Source: Zancudomyces culisetae (taxonomy: Eukaryota > Kickxellomycota > Harpellomycetes > Harpellales > Legeriomycetaceae). From it: a stretch of DNA of 19,647 bases. The stretch covers positions 1-19,647 of the forward strand of contig LSSK01001694.1 of NCBI GenBank assembly GCA_001969505.1, read 5' to 3'. Position 1 is the first letter of the stretch. Each line of letters begins with the position of its first letter. A program made the position numbers and the translations under genes. The notes below the pieces were generated by a model. It ran no database searches. It was not told the DNA's origin and worked only from the letters and a program-made list of their open reading frames with translations. Below are positions 1 to 9,713 of the stretch, one piece after another.

Positions 1-2
1 TT

Positions 3-1400
3 AACAACAGCGTTCAAGCTGGACTCGTTAAACACACTATTTATGATGGTTTTTTAAAAAACGCAAATAAACTCCCAAAAAACGATTATGAATGGAGAAA
101 TGGGGTTGAATACAAAACGCAAACACTTATACTAGTGGAAAATATACAATTAATCAGGACCAGCGAAAGCAGAAGAGTGAACTCGGATATAACAAAAATG
201 AGATGTATAGTATTTGGTATGCATAACAAAATTTGTGCTTTTCGAAACCGAAGAAGCTATATGATTAAACGAGACTATCAACTCGATTTTAAAAGGTACA
301 CGGATCTCTCAAAGCAACTGAACGTTATTTCGAAGATGCTGAGAAAGTATACATTTGACACACTTCAAAAGCTTCAGTTATGTGAGAACGCAAACTTTCT
401 TATAATTGATGAAGCCACTGTCAAGAATCTGATATTTCAGCTGTGGAGCTTGCACCTTGCTTTGATAAATTCAGCTGTCCATTTGTGTATGACTGAGATA
501 TTATACGTAGAGTGTTTTTATGACGAACCCTGGCGCGTACAAGTGGCAAAGATGTTATGCATTGATCATTCTCTTGAAGGTGTAAAGATCTTGAAATGGG
601 GTTATGCTAATATTCCAACACAGTATATGGATTTGAATCTTCCTTTTTTGATTTTTTGGATATCACTGACACTCATTAATGCAGCTTACATCACAGATCA
701 TTCAAAGTACAGGGATGTTATCGAAAATAGAGATTTTATTCTCATGCTATTGCAAAAATTCGAACCGCAATTTCCAAATAGGGGAATATTTCAAGAATTT
801 CTTACACAGATCGATAGGATAAAGCAGTATTTTTACAACACCAATAGGATGATTAGTCCTGTGCCCAGTATTATTGTAAACAGTGCAATAACTGAGGAAG
901 ATGTGAATCCTTGGTTCATTTTAGCTCATCCTTCATCTGCGGGAAGCAGGTGTTGTCTTTTGTCAAACAATAAAATGCCTTTACGTGTGTTATCGCTAAC
1001 ACACTATATGCATTTTCCTAGCACGCCTGTAGATTTTGTCGATCACGAGAATTATACGAATTTAGTGCAATCAGTCAACATTTCTTTGGATTTTATTTAT
1101 CAAAAACCCAATCTTGACATGAGAAAGAAAGGCCAGGACAAACGCAAACTATCAAATAACACCAAAATCTTATTAGGGCGATCTGACAATATTGATACGG
1201 ATAACTTTCACATTCTAAATGTTTGTAAACCACCAGAATATTATTCATGGTCAAAGCGGAGTACTAGAGCATCAATGAAATCTTTGTTTATATTGTTATT
1301 TCTTGAGTATGAGGTAGCTGGATATGGAAAAGGCTTTACTTTGTATCAATCAACACAAAAACGTTTACTTTCAAACATTTATGACGCGTGCTCAGTGTAA
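3..1400 (+). CDS. Probable fungal-specific transcription factor, C-terminal part (5' truncated)
   Basis: The reading frame is open from the first complete codon at position 3 to TAA at 1398-1400, giving 465 residues, so the gene starts outside the window. The first in-frame ATG is at 198, but the open codons before it look like protein, so I treat the gene as partial. Early residues contain LPKNDYEWRNG, followed by an IQLIR segment. This resembles the 'LP..D..W..G' and following helix of the middle homology region (fungal_trans, PF04082) found in Zn2Cys6 regulators. Further on, LPFLIFWISLTLINAAYI is a hydrophobic helix of the kind seen in the C-terminal half of such proteins. The DNA-binding Cys6 cluster would lie upstream and is not visible. 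If correct, it is a nuclear transcription regulator with unknown targets. No intron is needed. The family call is by resemblance only; another alpha-helical protein is possible. Confidence 0.5.
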   Translation, partial: NNSVQAGLVKHTIYDGFLKNANKLPKNDYEWRNGVEYKTQTLILVENIQLIRTSESRRVNSDITKMRCIVFGMHNKICAFRNRRSYMIKRDYQLDFKRYTDLSKQLNVISKMLRKYTFDTLQKLQLCENANFLIIDEATVKNLIFQLWSLHLALINSAVHLCMTEILYVECFYDEPWRVQVAKMLCIDHSLEGVKILKWGYANIPTQYMDLNLPFLIFWISLTLINAAYITDHSKYRDVIENRDFILMLLQKFEPQFPNRGIFQEFLTQIDRIKQYFYNTNRMISPVPSIIVNSAITEEDVNPWFILAHPSSAGSRCCLLSNNKMPLRVLSLTHYMHFPSTPVDFVDHENYTNLVQSVNISLDFIYQKPNLDMRKKGQDKRKLSNNTKILLGRSDNIDTDNFHILNVCKPPEYYSWSKRSTRASMKSLFILLFLEYEVAGYGKGFTLYQSTQKRLLSNIYDACSV

Positions 1401-3298
1401 TTAGTGAATGTTGTCATGTTTGTTTTAATAACAAGTAGCGGATATTATTTATTTAATTTTATAGCATATGAAGGTAGTACTTTTGGTTAAGATAAATTTT
1501 ATTATACGGTATTAATATTATGGATTAATTACATATTTGAAACTTAGATCCCAAACATCTTCATACGATGCTGAGTACTACTGATCGATGGGCAGTAGGC
1601 AATTGTTGTTTTAAATTCGCCATTAAAGTATATTTTGAATAATATTTTCAAATTTTAGCTTGGAAAAATTGTAGTAATGAATTTTTTAAAGTTTTAAAAA
1701 CAAAAGCACTACTGGTATAATTCACTATCGAGCTATCAAATAAACACTGCAAAAAAACAACACTATAAAATATCTACCTGAAAAATCACCCTTATACCAC
1801 TCTATAAACTTTGTACCCACCATATTCCGATTGAAAGTATCACAGAAACAAATAAAACAGTAGTAAATCATAACCCCATCACACATTGTAACTCGTTCCA
1901 GGTTATAGAAAGCATTAACAGAACAATTATTATTGCTCTAGTTATTTTTAGTATGTAAACCAAAACCCAACTTTCATCAGAGTCAGAGATGCATCAGCGC
2001 ACAAAATTACATAGGGCAACCTGATAAGCTAAGCAAAAAAAAATTACTAAAAGTAAGTTGGCTAATTACTAATGTTTCAAAAAGTATTAGCAAGTTAAAA
2101 ATAATATGACTTCACAGAGAATATTCAGATGTTCATATAGAATATACAATCCGATATGAAACCAAAGAATTACATCAAATCCAGAAATTAAAACGAATAA
2201 CCTCGTAATATTCTCAACTTCTTACGCTTTCTAATCCTCACAACACCCTTTCCAAACGTCTCGTTAGTAGATGAAATAATTACTCGTACAGAGTAAACTA
2301 CATTGAACAAACATTTCAATATAAATACCAGGTATGGACTTTATCACCAGTTAATTTTATAGACACTTGAGTACTGAGTCCCATTTAAATTGCAAATCCT
2401 TGTAAAACCAGCACCAGCAACAATATGATTCTTTTTCTTTATTTCATTTTACGTAATTAAACCCGAGAGATTAATCACATGTGCATTAATATTATTCAAA
2501 GTATAAATAGTGCAATCCATCAGTTGAATTAACCATATTTTCATTCTATTTCCTGTTGATATGAAATTTGATGAAAACTAATTCAAGTAAATACGTATTT
2601 CTAATAATATTAATATAATACTGATCAATATTCTGTGTTAATATTGAAATAAGAACAGGCAAATGTTAAGAACTAGATAGCATGATGTATACAGCATAAT
2701 GCAAGAAATTGATAAAGAATTTGGCGAGCACTGGCACTTATTATCGAAATTTTAGAACTTGGTGTCAAACTAAATCCATTCTAATCAAATTAAAAAAGTT
2801 TAACTTTTTGGATGAAGGAAACAAGGTATGGTGGTGTATGCACTCTATTCATCAGTTTTGTGTAGATATATACCTAAAAAGTATAAAACTTGTAAAAACA
2901 ACTCTTTAAAAAACTCAAAGCGTTTATTTAATAGCTATTAGTTTGAGGTGCTCTATATAAGCAGATATTAATGAGATGAAAAGAAACAAACTCAGAAAAA
3001 ATAAAACAGATTTATAAAAACCCATTCGGTATTTTAATTCTAGTAATAATTAAGAAAAACTAATGTGTAATGAAGATAAACACAATTAACAGCCATTTAT
3101 ACTTTGCATTCATAAACTCTTGAGTATTAGCTAAACGATCTAAAAAAAAGAAAACAATATCATTTAATAACCCCCACAAACGAGAAGCAACAAGGCTATT
3201 TCGCAAACAAGTTGCTGATCGTACTGTAATCATCTCTGGCTTTATAGCCGATAATTTAACTATTCTTGGTACCTAAATCTCAAATTTTATAGTAGCTG
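1401..3298. other. AT-rich spacer without an intact gene
   Basis: Very AT-rich DNA with frequent stops on both strands. The longest open stretch (2709-2909, +, TTG start, 66 residues) matches no family I know and is no longer than expected by chance at this composition. On the minus strand, about 3064-3240, there is a 58-codon run that begins like a mitochondrial presequence (MITVRSATCLRNS) but continues into low-complexity sequence; I do not call it a gene. I see no tRNA, repeat array or mobile element here. Confidence 0.6.
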
Positions 3299-3499
3299 TC
3301 ACACAATAGACTCAACTACAGTTCTTGAATTGACAATCCCAGGCGTTCTGACAAGAGACGGATTTACATCTACAATTTCCTCAGCACCAACCAAACCCGC
3401 TCCTGTCTTGACGCTGGGTCAATTCTTGGCTGCATTGAATCGACTCGGAGTACCAATAGTGCCCACTTTCAACAAATTTAGCGCTATACATTGTGTTCC
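3299..3499 (-). pseudogene. Relic resembling the end of the alpha half of a type I CoA-transferase
   Basis: An island of clearly higher G+C than its surroundings reads on the minus strand for 66 codons with one internal TGA (3419-3421) and a TGA end (3299-3301). The last part, AEEIVDVNPSLVRTPGI followed by an R..VE segment, resembles the end of the alpha half of SCOT/AtoD-type CoA-transferases. There the pattern is EEIV, then a P-x-x-(V/I) segment, then TPGI or IPxI, then R(V/I)(V/I). In those enzymes this domain moves CoA between succinate and acetoacetate or related acids. The preceding GTPSRFNAAKN could correspond to the 'GN..y..ARNFNP' stretch. Nothing of the rest of the enzyme was found on either side, so I read it as a decayed copy. 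The opposite strand is open across 3255-3578 (107 codons), so strand and identity are both uncertain. Confidence 0.3.
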
Positions 3500-5861
3500 C
3501 TATCAACCTATACGCCATGGTAGATTTTTTGGTTCATTTGCTTGGTTGGGTTTGAGTATATACATACGAAGTTATTGAATTCAGAATTTATTGACTTGAA
3601 ATAATACATAATCATTATATAGTACAATAATATGTTTAGTTTAATGAAATGTAAGCTTATTTATGATTGATTGATCGGCTAGAACTATGACCCACTCGAT
3701 CCCCACCTATACCTAGCTCAAGTAATAGTAAAAAAACAACAGAGAACCAGGTGATATCGGTTAAAGTTCAAATTTCCTCTATTTAGCTAGGTTATTTAAT
3801 TTATAAATTATCATACAGATATCTTTGGTTGTATACATCATTTAGTGTAAAAGCTCTAAGTTTAAATTTTCAATATCTATTAAATTTTTTTATATTGCTA
3901 TAGAATTAACTATTAGTTAAAAAGAAAGTATCTAATAAACGATCTTTGATCTATAATAAAGATTGATACACATAATTGTATTTGGATGTTCGCATAATAA
4001 TAAAAGTATTGATTTTATTCAATTATAAATATTACACAAGTGGTTTTTTAAATATTTTGAATTTAAATTATAATAGTTAATTATTTATTCAGATATGATA
4101 AACACTACTGGTAAAATAGCTCAAGAATAGATAATATTGTACTGACACTAGACTGGATAAACCAAAATATATCCCAAAAAGCTATGGAAAACGCAATTTT
4201 TGATTTAATCTATTCCCATTTAATATTACGTTTTTTGTACGCTCAAGTTACATTTCTCAGCCGATAAAGTAAAAAGTAAGAGTAATACTCATAAAAAGAA
4301 AGAGACACTAAAAACTGATAAATGTTCTTCCATTTCAGCAATACAACTTTTAAGTAGCTTTGCCCGTAATGATGACCACTTGAAACATTGTAGATTTCTT
4401 TAACAAATCCTATGACCTGAGACTAATTACAGTAGTTAATGTCTTTGTGTTTGTACAGCAAGCGTCTAGTATCAGCTGTAAAATTCGTTTACTTTCTTAT
4501 TTTTCTTATCTAAACTTGTGGGTGCAGATCATAATTTAAACTCTACAGAAACTCTAAGCTCCTATGTTACTCTTTTAGTGGGACTTTATGCTTAGAACAG
4601 GATAACACATTTTTAAACTACAGGCATTGATATTATCGCAAACATTAATGCTTTAAACTGATACTGACGCATTTTTAATAAAAATAATATCAAAACAGTG
4701 CCCTTATCTTTTCGTTTATATCACAATTCTATTTTAATTCGTTATCCTGTTGGATTATAAAACTTTCTATTATTTACCAATAGCATTCACGAGCCTTGAA
4801 GAGTTAGTATGAAAATTTAAGCACGCTTAGCCAAAAAAATATGCAAGAAATGCAAGTAATGTACACTTGTGATAGCTTTGCGGAAGTAGCGCCAGTATTT
4901 TGTTGTTTTTGACAAATTTGGTAAAGATAGTTGCTTCTAAAATTTTATTGATCAATTTGGAGTTTATGGCACGGAGGACATAGGTGTGATGATCAAATTG
5001 GTACCAAAATAACTTTTAAATCACCAGGTTCGGATGCAGAGTATTCTATCCCCCTTGTTTTTGATACAATCACTAACTGTATGTATTATAAACTCATATG
5101 TCTTTTTTTAATTACAATAGTACTTGGAATGCCTTGTTTGTATTTGAAAAACTGCTTCAGTATCGAATTGTAGATGTTGATGATGGAAAGCGGTGTAACT
5201 TTTTTTGAATATTCGACATATTATCACACTTCGTTGCATACACGATGAGTCCACCTCAGTTGGAATCGATTCCTTTTAAATGGGCCAATTCTCTTTATTC
5301 TTTCTTTCTTAACATTTAAATATTCAAAAAACCTAAAAATTGATTATACACAACATTTGCTCTATCAATTCCCCTCAGCCCCCCTAGAGGCGCCATACTC
5401 ACCAGGCGTTGACTCGAGGTTTCTGATAAAGTGAAAATGATCTTTACGCCCGTTCACTTATTTTTTCAAAATGTCGGAAAGAAAAAGAATATGTAATCCT
5501 TATAATTCTTCCAGGTCATGTTCCTAAACTGAAAAAAGAAAAACATTCTTCTCATTCGAAAATCCGAGTGATAGTGGCATATTTCAAGTATATGCAAAAC
5601 CACCCTTTATTCTTGCTAGCCAATGGTTGTTGTACTGAAACAGTCAATTGTGCTAGCTGCCAAGGGATACGACGCTGGTGGTTAAATTTACCGAATAGAA
5701 CGCTTTTTATTGGTTTTTTCAAATGTAAATGTGTACACTTATAATTTTGGATACAACAGCTGGCTCAAATTTTTCGATCCCAAAAAGCATCTCAATTCTA
5801 AAATATCATTCTTTCACTCACGCCCAAACAGCCTATTTTCGGCATACCAACTAGCTAGCCT
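3500..5861. other. Gene-poor AT-rich stretch with short coding-like segments
   Basis: No intact gene is seen. Two segments have amino-acid content better than random. At 4952-5173 (+) there is a 73-codon frame without an early ATG that includes DDQIGTKITFKSPGSDAEYS. At 5552-5764 (-) there is a 70-residue frame without an ATG, containing KFNHQRRIPWQLAQLTVS, followed downstream on that strand by a good acceptor (T-rich tract then CAG) near 5523. I recognise neither. Just before the HIRA-like gene, the frame of that gene read backwards shows ILSLTPKQPIFGIPTS between TAA and TAG stops, perhaps worn remains of the upstream Hira domain. All three are too weak to call as genes. Confidence 0.4.
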
Positions 5862-6377
5862 ATGAACCATTCACATACTTTGAATACGACTATTGAGGAC
5901 GAATCCACTTTAGATAGGAAAGCCACTGACGAATTAACCCTAAGCGATGTAGAATCACAGTACCTAAATAGCAAGGCATTCGGTTGTCCTGAAGAAATGG
6001 TGTACTGGTTAAACCTCTATGCGCGTTGGCTTGCTACGAATAGTTCCGCCGAACAAATTTTAGCCTTGTGTAGTGAGTTATTAGTCCCACCAAATACGAA
6101 AGGGTTGTTAGCGTCATCATCTTACTCAACTGTTACAAGCCCTACAAATTCCAACTCTACCAATTCACCACCAACCTGTAAAGAAAATAGCACTGGAACA
6201 CTTCCCATATCTTCTGGGTCCATGAACACCACCTCTCAACAATCTGGACTGTCACAGTCAGGCCTACACTCTTGGGCTTGTTCGCTGCTGGGTATTCCAA
6301 AGCGGGAGCTGTTGGCTCAAATTCTTCCGATCCTGGCCAGCGAGCGGGGATCCCAAACCATTGTAGAAAACTATTGA
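5862..6377 (+). CDS. HIRA/Hir1-like C-terminal domain protein (orphan C-terminus, possibly a pseudogene)
   Basis: A 171-residue frame from ATG to TGA. Residues about 27-70 contain TLSDVESQYLNS, then EEMVYWLNLYARWLA and ILALCSELL. Residues about 138-171 contain LGIPKRELLAQILPILA. Both match the C-terminal Hira domain of the histone H3/H4 chaperone HIRA/Hir1, which deposits histones independently of replication and represses histone genes in the nucleus. The two blocks are joined by a Ser/Thr/Asn-rich linker (about 81-130), which fungal orthologues also vary in. HIRA proteins are usually 800-1,000 residues with seven N-terminal WD40 repeats, and I find no WD40 exon upstream. A TAG lies two codons before the ATG; it could be a splice acceptor (CTAGCTAG then CCTATG), making this the last exon. 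The frame also reads on past the stop (next entry). The domain identity is good; whether it is functional is unclear. It converges on the P450 gene. Confidence 0.6.
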   Translation: MNHSHTLNTTIEDESTLDRKATDELTLSDVESQYLNSKAFGCPEEMVYWLNLYARWLATNSSAEQILALCSELLVPPNTKGLLASSSYSTVTSPTNSNSTNSPPTCKENSTGTLPISSGSMNTTSQQSGLSQSGLHSWACSLLGIPKRELLAQILPILASERGSQTIVENY

Positions 6378-6413
6378 AAAATCTTGGATAATTTAATACC
6401 TAGTGATAAATAA
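6378..6413 (+). other. Possible continuation of the HIRA-like frame beyond its TGA
   Basis: After TGA (6375-6377) the same frame continues for 11 codons (KILDNLIPSDK) to TAA at 6411-6413. HIRA proteins end with a short helix of the type '..(E)x..LDxL...', and this segment would fill that place with nearly the expected length. That suggests the TGA replaced a sense codon and that the gene is losing, or has lost, its last helix. It is a short match and could be chance. Confidence 0.3.
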
Positions 6414-6557
6414 CCCATCTTAAAAGTGATAATCAATCCGGACTATTAGCTGCTAAACATATTTTATACAAAATTTTGTCTATACAGGCAGCGACAATAC
6501 CAACTTCCCTAGACATTTATCTTTTCTAGGTTCTATTTTTTTTTAAAGATTGTAAGT

Positions 6558-8351
6558 TTACTCTTCAAATATTACCCTATTCTGCCTGGTAACACCTTTA
6601 GTTTTATGTTTTGATTTGTTTTTTTGGCCATTTAGCCTTTCTAAATAAAGGCCGAAAGACCCAAGTTTGAAATCAAGTGGAGTGTACTCACATCCCTTAG
6701 GTGGTTTTAGCAGATTCTCAATAGAGTAGTTTCGAATTAATATCGCCATAATTGTTTTTGAAATTGCTACCGCATATTCTCGTGCAACACAGATCCTAGG
6801 TCCCGCACTCCATACTAAATTATAAGGAGAGCAGTCGCTGAGCGAGGCACCTGCTCGGACATGTCTCTTATAATCAAACTCTCTTGAATTCTTTCCAAAT
6901 AATGAATGCATCCTATTATACGAATGCATATTGAATGTTGAGTAGCCACCTTTAGGTATGACAACACCATTAGATAATGTAATATCGGCGGTTGCTCTAC
7001 GGAGTAGGTTTTTTGCAGAGGCTGATAGTCTAAAAACTTCTTTAATGAAAGCATCTAGATAAATCATCTGATCCAAGTGTGCGTACTTTAAATCGGATCC
7101 ATATTTTGACATTATATCTTCTTGCTCCTTTCGTAACTCTAATAATACATCTTTGCGTAGCGATAACTCCGTAAGAACACTGTGTAGTTTTACCGTAGAC
7201 AAGTATACACCACTTCTTATAACCAGTAATAGTGAATATGAAATAATATGTGCATCCTTATGATCAAACCACTCCTTGTTTGAAGCTAAAAATTGTACTA
7301 AATCACGTGGTAGTGTGTGTTTCGGATGGTTTGTGCGAAGCATAACTGCTGTTTCTAGATACTTTGTCAAATAATTTCCTCGAATAAACTTGTACTTGAA
7401 GAAGGCTTCTTTGGTCCAGTTATAATTTGATGAAATTGCTGGATCAGAAACAAAGCCTTTTATTGTCTGTACCAATTTTTTGTTTGTAATTCCTATTTCA
7501 CCAAAAAAGCGAAACAGCAATGTATAAAAAACTATATTCCTTAACATTCCTTCGACATTAAATATTGCTGCCCCAGTATCTTTGTTTTTTATATATTTAC
7601 TAACTTCATAATTAATTATTCGTGCGATTACGTCTTGGGATGTATCTATTGATTCGGGTAAATCGATCTTGGATATGAAATATGAAAAAAGCATTCCATA
7701 TCTTTTATACTTCCCTGCTTCATCCTCCAAACATACAGCATAGTACCGCGATAGTCCGAAAAAGAATATTCTCGATTTATTAAACATATTTGATGGAAGG
7801 CTTATAAACTCCCTCATAAACTTCCCACCAACTACAAATAGCTTTTCTCCTGTAGGAATTGTCACTGTAAATACACCATCGTTAAATTCATAGGATTCTA
7901 CATATTCTGGGAGGTTAATAAAGCCTTTTCCTCCCTTTTTCCTTGATGCTACATTTTTAGCTACTTTATCGTCCATCATCACATCCTCGAGTTTCCGAAC
8001 TTTTACCGTTCCCTCCCTTCCACGCTGCATGTTTTCGACAATTCGCTTTTTAATTCCTCGTATCAATAGCCTATTACTTAGGACATATAAAAAAATCGCA
8101 AAAAATGCTTCTGTATTTGATATATTTAAGGTACAGAGAAACGCGTGTTTATCACACCCTTCCTTGACAGAATTACGCCATACCAAGCATAAAACCCGTA
8201 TAATTATAATTCCATTCAGTAAAAGTCCTAAAACCAGTTGTGTGTGTTGGTGGAGTAAAGTGAAGATCACATTCTGTTCAATTCTTATAATTACCCAGTT
8301 TTTAATGACCTGTTTGGTCAGCATTAGTGCGTAATATGTGTGCTTTTTCAT
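6558..8351 (-). CDS. Cytochrome P450 (fungal CYP68/CYP503-like group)
   Basis: A 597-residue intronless frame, ATG at 8349-8351 to TAA. The haem loop is WSAGPRICVA with the thiolate ligand Cys521, close to FxxGxRxCxG but with W for F and A for the last G. The ExxR of helix K is EVFR (Glu438, Arg441), followed by TLSNGVVIPKG, which resembles the '(T)LSDG..(I/L)PKG' of fungal P450s of the gibberellin/ent-kaurene oxidase type. The C-terminus (RNYSI, then a PPKG segment) also fits that group. The I helix near residues 372-391 reads IRSGVYLSTVKL, where relatives have an acid/His-Thr-Thr motif, so the oxygen-activating Thr pair is not visible. Two hydrophobic N-terminal segments (about 35-58 and 80-97) precede the fold; the second is the usual ER anchor, and the long leader explains the length above the usual 500-530. 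It should be an ER-bound haem monooxygenase; substrate unknown. Neighbours do not suggest a metabolite cluster. Confidence 0.85.
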   Translation of the reverse strand: MKKHTYYALMLTKQVIKNWVIIRIEQNVIFTLLHQHTQLVLGLLLNGIIIIRVLCLVWRNSVKEGCDKHAFLCTLNISNTEAFFAIFLYVLSNRLLIRGIKKRIVENMQRGREGTVKVRKLEDVMMDDKVAKNVASRKKGGKGFINLPEYVESYEFNDGVFTVTIPTGEKLFVVGGKFMREFISLPSNMFNKSRIFFFGLSRYYAVCLEDEAGKYKRYGMLFSYFISKIDLPESIDTSQDVIARIINYEVSKYIKNKDTGAAIFNVEGMLRNIVFYTLLFRFFGEIGITNKKLVQTIKGFVSDPAISSNYNWTKEAFFKYKFIRGNYLTKYLETAVMLRTNHPKHTLPRDLVQFLASNKEWFDHKDAHIISYSLLLVIRSGVYLSTVKLHSVLTELSLRKDVLLELRKEQEDIMSKYGSDLKYAHLDQMIYLDAFIKEVFRLSASAKNLLRRATADITLSNGVVIPKGGYSTFNMHSYNRMHSLFGKNSREFDYKRHVRAGASLSDCSPYNLVWSAGPRICVAREYAVAISKTIMAILIRNYSIENLLKPPKGCEYTPLDFKLGSFGLYLERLNGQKNKSKHKTKGVTRQNRVIFEE

Positions 8352-9691
8352 TGTGTTTTGTCTCGTATTACTGTTAGCATGTCATATTTGCGCAATTAAA
8401 TGATTTATTCTTTCTTGTAATTATTTACAATGGCATTTCTATTTCTTATAAATAGGCACAGTCCTGTTATGTATTTGCTAGTATTGTTTAAAGCATATAT
8501 TCAAACAGACATGATTTTTTTTGCTTCCTCTTGTTTTTGACGCAAGTCCGTGTTAGCTAATTTTTGATGATTTATTGGCACATTCTTCAAATAAAATAGT
8601 AGATCACCCATACTGTCAATATTACTGGCGAATTTTAAAATTATCTAAATTGGAAAACAAAATTCCCAAAACTCTTTGTTGTTTGGATATGCGCCGTCTT
8701 GCCTATTATACTCAAAATTTTAGTTCCATTTTCCATTTTCCATATTTCAGAACCCAGAATCCAGAATCAACAAATTCGTTTATATACTTGAGGCTGAATC
8801 ATTGTTCAAGGTGTAAAAAAATACCCAATAGTTCTTTGGAATCTGGATATCTGTTTTTTCTAGATGAATAACCAAACCAAGTATTTTTTCAATAGGCTTT
8901 ATTTTTTTTAGTTTGAACTGTCCCAATAATGGTAAAAGAATCTTTTAGTCATGCTATCAACTATACTGTTAAAACTAAAACTAAACTTCAAAACTCAAAA
9001 CTCTGAAACAGTGGGTATGTGCTGTATTTGCACTCTAAATCAAGTGACATTCTAGGAATGCCGGTAACAGTTAACTGCTCTAAAGGCAATTCTAAACAAA
9101 GCGAGACCCCAAAAGCTCAATAAACCAAACACCTAAAAAAATATTTTCAACTGTACTGAGTTAGATACTTGATTAGGTTAACAACATGTTATTTTTAGCC
9201 AACCAATGACAAAATTAAAAAAATAGTTGATTAATCGAATTAAGTATTGGAAGAAAAATACTATTCTTAACAGAGCACGGAATTTCGGCTCACAACACTT
9301 TGGATATTCCAATACAAACACGTCATTTTTTCAGAATAAAAATTCATATTAGATATATTGGCAGTGCGTATTACCGATAATTTGAATAAATATACGTAAA
9401 GCACAGCCTAGAACTGCTCCTTAACTGTGAAATCTATCATTTACTTTATGAACTTGAAATTAACAAAAAACGAAAAAAATAGAAATATCACATTGCTATT
9501 ATTTGGAAGTTATATGACTATTTTTGGATTGTAACTATTGCCTTTGACGCCAACTCAATTTGTCATTGCTTTAAGCTCTTTTGCTCGTTGTTTATTATTA
9601 AATTGAAATAAAACTAAGGAAAACTAAATACGAGATTGATTTTGTACATTTTGAGACTCTGATGACGTGTGCTCAACCTGGGTCGAAATCA

Positions 9692-9713
9692 GATCATTTG
9701 GATCATTTGGATC
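9692..9713. repeat. Short direct tandem repeat, 9-bp unit GATCATTTG
   Basis: Two exact copies of GATCATTTG (9692-9700 and 9701-9709) are followed by GATC of a third. The unit length is a multiple of three. It lies inside a 60-codon open segment, where it reads DHLDHLD. Confidence 0.7.

Noticed and set aside
2709-2909. 66-residue open frame with TTG start
   Set aside because: Lys/Ile/Asn-rich, no ATG, no family resemblance; its length is expected by chance in this DNA.
6815-8334. Additional frames overlapping the P450 gene on both strands
   Set aside because: They overlap the P450 motifs (including the haem loop region) and encode nothing recognisable.
9678-9692. tRNA B-box-like GGGTCGAAATC
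   Set aside because: No matching A box or cloverleaf can be drawn upstream, and two B-box positions are wrong.
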